From Clostridia bacterium (GTDB lineage Bacteria > Bacillota_A > Clostridia > Oscillospirales > CAG-272), in the NCBI GenBank assembly GCA_017529175.1, contig JAFXNX010000153.1, forward strand, positions 1-13,652: DNA of 13,652 nt. The letters run 5' to 3'. The first letter of the stretch is position 1; the number at the start of each line of letters is the position of its first letter. Positions 6,452 through 13,652 of this stretch are shown here, in pieces. The notes below the pieces were generated by a model. That model searched no databases, had not been told where the DNA came from, and saw only the letters and a program-made list of their open reading frames with translations. The position numbers were made by a program, and so were the translations under genes.

Positions 6452-8231
6452 CGTTGTAAAACGCGAAGGATTTGACGCACCGGAGGACGGAAAGTCCGCG
6501 CTCAAGGTAGAGATACTGTGCGTGACTCCGCCGAGCGACATTCAGCTCGGCAGGATAAAAGAGTTCATGATGCGCCGGTATAACGCCGCAGACGTGACTT
6601 TTTCAATAAAGGACGATCCGTCCGTCATAGGCGGTTTCAAGATTTTCGTCGGAGACGACAACTATGACTGGAGCGCGCTCGGCAGGATAAGACAGCTCAG
6701 AAAGTCGTTCCAGTCCCTTGAACGCACCGGGATCCATGAGAATATAATATCTCTTCTCAAAGAAGATATTGAAAACTTCAAGCTCGACGCGGGGTATCAG
6801 CAGGTCGGCTTCGTTTCCTCGGTAAGCGACGGTATCGCCCTGATCGAGGGACTCTGTGACGTTGAGTTCGGAGAGATCGTGCTGTTTGAATGCGGCGTCA
6901 AGGGAATGGTACAGGACGTCCTCTCAAGCGGCGAGACCGGTATCGTTCTGTTCGCGGACGAGAGCGAGATCACGGAAGGTATGAAGGTAGTCAGAACAAG
7001 AAGGACCGCCGGCATACCGATATCGAACAAGATCCTAGGTCGAATGATCGACCCGCTCGGTATGCCCCTAGACGGCAAGGGCGAGATCGGCGCGAAAGAG
7101 TATTTTCCGATCGAGCGCCCGGCGCCGGGAATTGTTGACCGCAGTCCGGTCAGCCGTCCCATGGAAACGGGGATACTGACGATAGATTCCATGTTCCCGA
7201 TAGGCCGAGGTCAAAGAGAACTTATCATCGGCGACCGTCAGACGGGCAAAACGTCGATCGCTCTCGATACGATCCTGAACCAGAAGGGCAAAGACGTGAT
7301 ATGCGTCTACGTGTCGATAGGTCAGAAAGCTGGAAGCGTCGCGAAAGTTGCGCAGACGCTGAAAAAGCACGGCGCGGACGAATACACGGTCATCGTGTCG
7401 TCAACGGCGAGCGACCCCGCCTCGATGCAGTATATAGCGCCTTACGCGGGATGCGCGGTAGCTGAGTATTTCATGAATCGCGGCCGCGACACTCTTATCG
7501 TATATGACGATCTGTCGCGTCACGCCGTGGCGTACAGAACGCTCAGTCTGCTTCTCGAACGTTCTCCGGGGCGCGAAGCGTACCCCGGCGACGTCTTTTA
7601 TCTGCACTCCCGTCTTCTCGAGCGCTCGGCGCAGCTCTCCGACGCTCTCGGCGGAGGAAGTATGACCGCTTTGCCGATAGTTGAAACACAGGCGGGCGAC
7701 GTATCTGCGTATATGCCCACGAATATCATTTCGATAACGGACGGTCAGATATTCCTCGAAAGCGACCTCTTCTTTGCGGGACAGCGCCCCGCGGTCAACG
7801 TAGGACTTTCCGTATCCCGTGTGGGAGGCGCGGCGCAGACGCAGGTCATGAAAAAGTCGGTCGGCTCGATAAGACTCGACCTCGCGCAGTACCGCGAGAT
7901 GAAGGTCTTTTCGCAGTTCGGGGGAGATCTTGACGCGAGCACCGCAAGACAGCTTCGTCACGGAGAAGCGCTTATGACGCTTCTGAAGCAGAATAAATTT
8001 GAGCCGATGAATCTGCACGAGCAGGTCATAACTCTTATCGCCGCTGACGGCGGCATATTCACCGATATTCCCATAAAACAGATAAAAGAGTACCAGGCGC
8101 GCCTTATTTCCTTCTTTGAAGAGGAACGCCCCGCGGTATGTCTTAAAATAGATCACGGAAAAAGATATTCGCCGGAACTTCGCGAAGAGGTGCTTTCCGC
8201 GGCGGCGGAATTCGCATCCAGAAACGCCTGA
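6444..8231 (+). CDS. atpA: ATP synthase F1 subunit alpha (AtpA) with fused delta C-terminal domain
   Basis: Alpha forms the F1 hexamer with beta and carries the non-catalytic nucleotide sites. At 595 residues it is about 90 longer than usual. Residues about 20-90 match the C-terminal domain of delta (AtpH/OSCP): a VEILCVTPPS strand, a helix, then DPSVIGGFKIFVGDD and DWSALGRIRQLRKSF, the standard end of delta. From about 98 a normal alpha begins (NIISLLKEDIENF, then the beta-barrel). The P-loop GDRQTGKT is at 263-270 (K269, about 94 later than E. coli K175). The arginine finger is R459 in VSRVGGAAQ. The start is ATG 6444 with GGAG 9 bases upstream, inside atpF. There is no stop or frame break between the two domains, so one polypeptide is predicted. 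Confidence 0.93.
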   Translation: MSDVVKREGFDAPEDGKSALKVEILCVTPPSDIQLGRIKEFMMRRYNAADVTFSIKDDPSVIGGFKIFVGDDNYDWSALGRIRQLRKSFQSLERTGIHENIISLLKEDIENFKLDAGYQQVGFVSSVSDGIALIEGLCDVEFGEIVLFECGVKGMVQDVLSSGETGIVLFADESEITEGMKVVRTRRTAGIPISNKILGRMIDPLGMPLDGKGEIGAKEYFPIERPAPGIVDRSPVSRPMETGILTIDSMFPIGRGQRELIIGDRQTGKTSIALDTILNQKGKDVICVYVSIGQKAGSVAKVAQTLKKHGADEYTVIVSSTASDPASMQYIAPYAGCAVAEYFMNRGRDTLIVYDDLSRHAVAYRTLSLLLERSPGREAYPGDVFYLHSRLLERSAQLSDALGGGSMTALPIVETQAGDVSAYMPTNIISITDGQIFLESDLFFAGQRPAVNVGLSVSRVGGAAQTQVMKKSVGSIRLDLAQYREMKVFSQFGGDLDASTARQLRHGEALMTLLKQNKFEPMNLHEQVITLIAADGGIFTDIPIKQIKEYQARLISFFEEERPAVCLKIDHGKRYSPELREEVLSAAAEFASRNA

Positions 8232-8266
8232 AGACGGAGAAAAAGAAAAAGTAAAGGAGGGATCGT

Positions 8267-11023
<2,757 letters not shown>

Positions 11024-11028
11024 TAATT

Positions 11029-11535
11029 ATGAGACTGTTTGCCGCAATAGAGTTTCCCGACGACGTAAAACGCCGCCTTCTCGAGATACAAAGCGATATG
11101 AGACGTCTCGGCGTCAGGGGAAACTATACGAAAGAGGATAATTTTCACATAACGCTCGCCTTTATCGGCGAATGGAGCGATCCAGAGCAGGTAATATGCG
11201 CGCTTGATAAGATCGCATTTAACAGATTTGAAGTCGCGCTTTCAGGGCTCGGAAAGTTCGACGCCTTGTGGTGGGTCGGCGTTTCCCGCACGGAAGAGCT
11301 GTCATCCCTCGCCCTAAGCGTTCGCGATGCGCTCGGAAAAGCGGGAATACCGTACGACAAAAAGAAGTTTTCGCCTCATATAACGTTGATAAGAAAACCG
11401 TCGTCCGGCGCGCTGCCCGAGATAGATTTCCCGAGTATTAGAATAAGTGTCGGCAAAGTTTCCCTTATGCGCTCCGACAGAGCGCCAGACGGCGTAAAGT
11501 ATACGAGAATTGCGTCGTTTAACTGCAAAGAATGA
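11029..11535 (+). CDS. thpR: RNA 2',3'-cyclic phosphodiesterase (2'-5' RNA ligase family)
   Basis: This 2H-family enzyme hydrolyses 2',3'-cyclic phosphate ends of RNA to 2'-phosphates; the same fold can join or split 2'-5' linkages. The two diagnostic HxTL motifs are present: HITL at 40-43 (FHITLAFIG) and HITL at 117-120 (SPHITLIRKP). The protein starts MRLFAAIEFP, as family members do, and its 168 residues are a typical length. It begins only 5 bases after atpC and lacks a good ribosome site, so it is probably translated by coupling from the ATP synthase transcript. A physiological link to ATP synthase is not implied by the sequence. Confidence 0.92.
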   Translation: MRLFAAIEFPDDVKRRLLEIQSDMRRLGVRGNYTKEDNFHITLAFIGEWSDPEQVICALDKIAFNRFEVALSGLGKFDALWWVGVSRTEELSSLALSVRDALGKAGIPYDKKKFSPHITLIRKPSSGALPEIDFPSIRISVGKVSLMRSDRAPDGVKYTRIASFNCKE

Positions 11536-11537
11536 TC

Positions 11538-11560
11538 AAGGCGCGGCATACGCGCCTTTT
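11538..11560 (+). terminator. Possible weak intrinsic terminator after thpR
   Basis: An 8-bp stem (11538-11545 with 11551-11558) with a 5-base loop is followed by only a short T run (TTTT counting the stem end, then GA). It lies just after the thpR stop and before the hydrolase ribosome site. It may partly terminate the ATP synthase transcript or merely insulate the two genes. Confidence 0.5.
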
Positions 11561-11574
11561 GAACGGAGTAAAAT

Positions 11575-12375
11575 ATGGATTTTGAGATCGGTACAGTCAC
11601 TTTTGCAGATTTCAGAATGAAATATGTAAGGTTCGGGAAAGGCGAAAGACCGCTCGTGATCCTTCCCGGTATCGCAATACAAAGCGTTACCCTTTCAGCG
11701 GCGGCGGTAGCGCGCGAGTATTCGCGCTTTTCCGAAGATTTTACGGTTTATCTGTTTGACAGAAGAGATGCGCTGCCGGACAGCTATTCCGTTTACGATA
11801 TGGCGCGCGATACTGCCTGCGCTCTCGATAGCTTGAAGCTCGGCGCAGTTTATCTTTACGGGGTCTCCCAGGGCGGTATGATGGCGCTGTCGATCGCGAT
11901 CGACAGACCGGACACAGTGAAGAAACTCGCGCTCTGTTCCACCGATACGAGCGTAACCGATAATACCGCGGTGCTTGACAAATGGATATCTCTTGCAAAG
12001 CAGCGCGACGCCGAGGGACTGTATAAAGATTTTGCGGAAAAGATCTATCCGGAACGGATATTCAAACGTTTCTTGCCCATGATCGGAAGTATTGCCTCTT
12101 CCGTGACGGAAGAGGAGCTTTCCCGCTTTGTGATCCTTGCCGAAGGAACAAGGGGATTTGACGTTTCGGATAAGCTCGGTCTGATACGCTGTCCCGTATT
12201 CGTCGCGGGAGCTCGCGACGACGCGGTGCTCGGAGACGGCGCGATAGATAACGTCGTCAAAGGAATGTCCGCCATCCCCGGTTATGAAAGCTATGTTTGC
12301 GAAGGATACGGTCACGCCGCTTACGACCTCGCGCCGGATCTGAAGGATAAACTGTACGATTTCTTTATGAGGTAA
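11575..12375 (+). CDS. Alpha/beta-fold hydrolase
   Basis: This 266-residue protein has the alpha/beta-hydrolase layout. There is a hydrophobic strand with an oxyanion region (LVILPGIA, about 27-34) and a second strand ending in YLFDRRD. The nucleophile elbow is GVSQGG with S98. An acid follows (D215 or D216 in GARDDAVLG), then the histidine H247 in GYGHAAYD. A helical cap occupies about 125-195. No signal peptide is seen, so it is likely cytoplasmic. CGGAG at 11564-11568 lies 6 bases before the ATG. The family spans esterases, lipases, peptidases and thioesterases; the substrate cannot be named from sequence. It is followed after 9 bases by the GNAT gene and probably shares its transcript. 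Confidence 0.88.
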   Translation: MDFEIGTVTFADFRMKYVRFGKGERPLVILPGIAIQSVTLSAAAVAREYSRFSEDFTVYLFDRRDALPDSYSVYDMARDTACALDSLKLGAVYLYGVSQGGMMALSIAIDRPDTVKKLALCSTDTSVTDNTAVLDKWISLAKQRDAEGLYKDFAEKIYPERIFKRFLPMIGSIASSVTEEELSRFVILAEGTRGFDVSDKLGLIRCPVFVAGARDDAVLGDGAIDNVVKGMSAIPGYESYVCEGYGHAAYDLAPDLKDKLYDFFMR

Positions 12376-12384
12376 TGATATAAA

Positions 12385-12876
12385 ATGATAAATGTAAGAT
12401 ATGCCGAAGAAAAAGACGTGAAGGACGTTTTGCGCCTTCTCACGCAGATACTTGAACTTCACGCCGCGCTTCGCCCCGATATTTTTATATCCGGTACGAC
12501 GAAGTATAAAGAGGAAGAGCTGTCGGCAATTTTTGCAGACGGGGCGCGGCGCTCGTACGTCGCCGTTGACGATGACGGTACAGTTCTCGGTTACGCGCTC
12601 TGTGTTTTGAAGCGTCAGCCTTTTACTAACACCATGATCCCATTCACGTCTTTGTTTGTCGACGACTTTTGCGTAGACGAGAGCGCGAGAGGGCGCGGCG
12701 TCGGAACGGCGCTTTTCAACTTTGTCAAAGAGGAAGCGCGCCGTCTCGGATGCTATGAGCTCACTCTCGACGTATGGGAGGGGAACGACAGCGCCAGAGC
12801 GTTTTACGACAGAATGGGAATGAGACCGAAAGAAACCAGAATGGAACTGATACTTGACGGCGCGGAGGGAGAATAA
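12385..12876 (+). CDS. GNAT-family N-acetyltransferase
   Basis: The 163-residue protein has the GNAT fold. An N-terminal strand INVRYAEEKDVKDV is followed by two helices and the central strands (YVAVDDDGTVLGYAL). Motif A comes next: DDFCVDESARGRGVGTALF, with the acetyl-CoA pyrophosphate loop RGRGVG at 102-107. Motif B follows as ELTLDVWEGNDSARAFYDRMGM. It should transfer an acetyl group from acetyl-CoA to an amine; the acceptor (a small molecule, protein terminus or antibiotic) is unknown. A GAGGT remnant at the end of the hydrolase gene lies about 11 bases upstream. It directly abuts a small gene downstream. Confidence 0.92.
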   Translation: MINVRYAEEKDVKDVLRLLTQILELHAALRPDIFISGTTKYKEEELSAIFADGARRSYVAVDDDGTVLGYALCVLKRQPFTNTMIPFTSLFVDDFCVDESARGRGVGTALFNFVKEEARRLGCYELTLDVWEGNDSARAFYDRMGMRPKETRMELILDGAEGE

Positions 12877-13053
12877 ATGGAATTTGGATCCGATATGAAT
12901 ACCGCAGCGGCGGAAGAAAAAAAGCATGAACTCTTCGAGCATCAGAAACACACGCTCGACCTCTTTCTTGAACGCGGCGCCATAACCAAAGCGCAGTACG
13001 ATAAAAGCCTATCGACCTTGATCGAAAAGCTCGGAGATAATACTGCGGAATAG
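12877..13053 (+). CDS. Small conserved-looking protein of unknown function (58 aa)
   Basis: An ATG immediately follows the stop of the acetyltransferase gene (TAAATG), with a good GGAGGGAG ribosome site inside the end of that gene. The 58-residue product is charged and predicted helical: an acidic and lysine-rich first half (AAEEKKHELFEHQKH), then LDLFLERGAITKAQYDKSL and a final short helix LIEKLG. The LERGAITKAQYDKSL part looks like a helix-turn-helix of the SHOCT-like or 'short helical C-terminal' kind common at the ends of clostridial small proteins, but I do not recognise a named family. There is no signal peptide or membrane segment. It is probably co-translated with the acetyltransferase; its function is unknown. 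Confidence 0.72.
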   Translation: MEFGSDMNTAAAEEKKHELFEHQKHTLDLFLERGAITKAQYDKSLSTLIEKLGDNTAE

Positions 13054-13157
13054 ACTGCAAGCAGGTTGGTTGCAAGCACCAGGTCGTGATTCTTAAAGTT
13101 TGGGATTGAAACAAATACGGCCCGGTTTTTCGGAATATACGGAAGGATGAAAATTGT

Positions 13158-13652
13158 ATGATAAACGTTTTTGACGTGACAAATTACGGCGCCGTAGGCG
13201 ACGGTGAGTTTGACTCAACCGCTGCGTTTCAGACTGCGATAAACGAAGCCGCAAAGGTAAAAGGCGCGGTCGCCGTTCCGCCCGGAGTGTATCTTTGTGG
13301 AAGACTGCAGCTGTATCCCAGCGTATGTATCAAAGGTTATCGCGGCTGGGGATACCGCGAGACCGGAGGGTCGGTCATCAAGCTGAAACGCGACGAGACG
13401 CTCTGCCTTTTGGATATGACAGGCGCGCACGGAGCGTGCGTGCAGGATATACAGCTTTCGGGAAACGGCTGCGCCGGAGAAAATGTGCATGGTATATACG
13501 TCAGGTGGGAAGACCAGGAGAGCCGCCTTAACGATCCGCCGGAGCGTGAGGGAAACGTCATTCCCGAAAAGACTCATACCGGTTTTCGCGAAGACAGCGT
13601 AACTGTCGACGGTTGCTGTGTAAAGAATTTCAGCGGTGACGCGATCCACTTC
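13158..13652 (+). CDS. Pectate-lyase-superfamily protein, right-handed beta-helix (3' end outside window)
   Basis: The frame is open from ATG 13158 to the window end (165 residues, no stop). GGAAGGA at 13141-13147 is 10 bases upstream. The start INVFDVTNYGAVGDGEFDSTAAFQTAI is the hallmark opening of Pfam Pectate_lyase_3 / GH28-like beta-helix proteins, followed by GAVAVPPGVYLCGRLQLYP and GSVIKL, early coils of the helix. Members include polygalacturonases, other glycan lyases and phage tail-spike-like proteins. No signal peptide is present, so the protein would be cytoplasmic unless exported another way. The catalytic region lies beyond the window, so the substrate cannot be told. The preceding gap (13054-13157) suggests a new transcript, but I see no convincing promoter. 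Confidence 0.88.
   Translation, partial: MINVFDVTNYGAVGDGEFDSTAAFQTAINEAAKVKGAVAVPPGVYLCGRLQLYPSVCIKGYRGWGYRETGGSVIKLKRDETLCLLDMTGAHGACVQDIQLSGNGCAGENVHGIYVRWEDQESRLNDPPEREGNVIPEKTHTGFREDSVTVDGCCVKNFSGDAIHF

Noticed and set aside
11695..12951. Long antisense open frame (418 codons) across the hydrolase and acetyltransferase genes
   Set aside because: It mirrors two genes with clear catalytic motifs, lacks any recognisable domain and has no ribosome site; it is a codon-bias shadow.
13056..13079. Short direct repeat TGCAAGCA occurring twice after the 58-residue gene
   Set aside because: Eight bases twice in A+T/G-balanced DNA is weak; no insertion element, hairpin or attachment-site structure goes with it.
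13083..13112. CRISPR-like repeat ending GGGATTGAAAC in the gap before the beta-helix gene
   Set aside because: The 3' end resembles many type I repeats, but there is only one copy, no spacer pattern and no cas gene nearby. A chance match or a relic cannot be told apart.

Overview
The window looks like chromosomal DNA from an anaerobic Firmicute, most likely of class Clostridia. Signs are the fused hisIE gene, a PHP-type histidinol phosphatase, tightly overlapping genes with strong GGAGG-type ribosome binding sites, frequent ATA and AGA codons, sigma-A-type promoters and glycan-directed enzymes. Base composition looks roughly balanced by eye. The lineage is an inference from gene content; there is no rRNA or other marker in the window.

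Bases 1-2535 (+) are the distal end of a histidine operon: the 3' part of hisA, then hisF, hisIE and a PHP histidinol-phosphatase (hisJ-like), all overlapping or nearly so. A perfect 10-bp hairpin at 2541-2564 ends the operon and probably also ends the convergent pair that follows. Bases 2633-4517 (-) carry a two-gene unit: a sialidase-like Asp-box protein, then an SGNH-hydrolase-like lipoprotein. It is driven by a clear promoter at 4551-4579.

Bases 4630-11023 (+) are a complete but unusual F1Fo ATP synthase operon with its own extended -10 promoter, in the order atpB-atpE-atpF-atpA-atpG-atpD-atpC. There is no atpI and no separate atpH. Four things stand out. (1) The alpha subunit carries about 94 extra N-terminal residues that read as the C-terminal domain of the delta subunit, while the delta N-terminal domain is absent from the operon. 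(2) atpB is split by a -1 frame change into two ORFs joined at an ATGA overlap, with the essential arginine in the second. (3) The c subunit has a signal-peptide-like, acidic N-terminal extension. (4) Gamma has a basic C-terminal tail whose coding sequence overlaps a TTG start for beta.

Bases 11029-13053 (+) hold small housekeeping or accessory genes that run on from the ATP synthase operon without a strong terminator after atpC: thpR (RNA 2',3'-cyclic phosphodiesterase), an alpha/beta hydrolase, a GNAT acetyltransferase and a 58-residue unknown protein. Bases 13158 to the end open a pectate-lyase-superfamily (right-handed beta-helix) protein that runs off the window. With the sialidase-like gene it suggests a glycan-degrading lifestyle.

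The most novel item is the delta-CTD/alpha fusion. Taken literally it would put three delta C-terminal domains on each F1 head instead of one, implying a rebuilt peripheral stalk.
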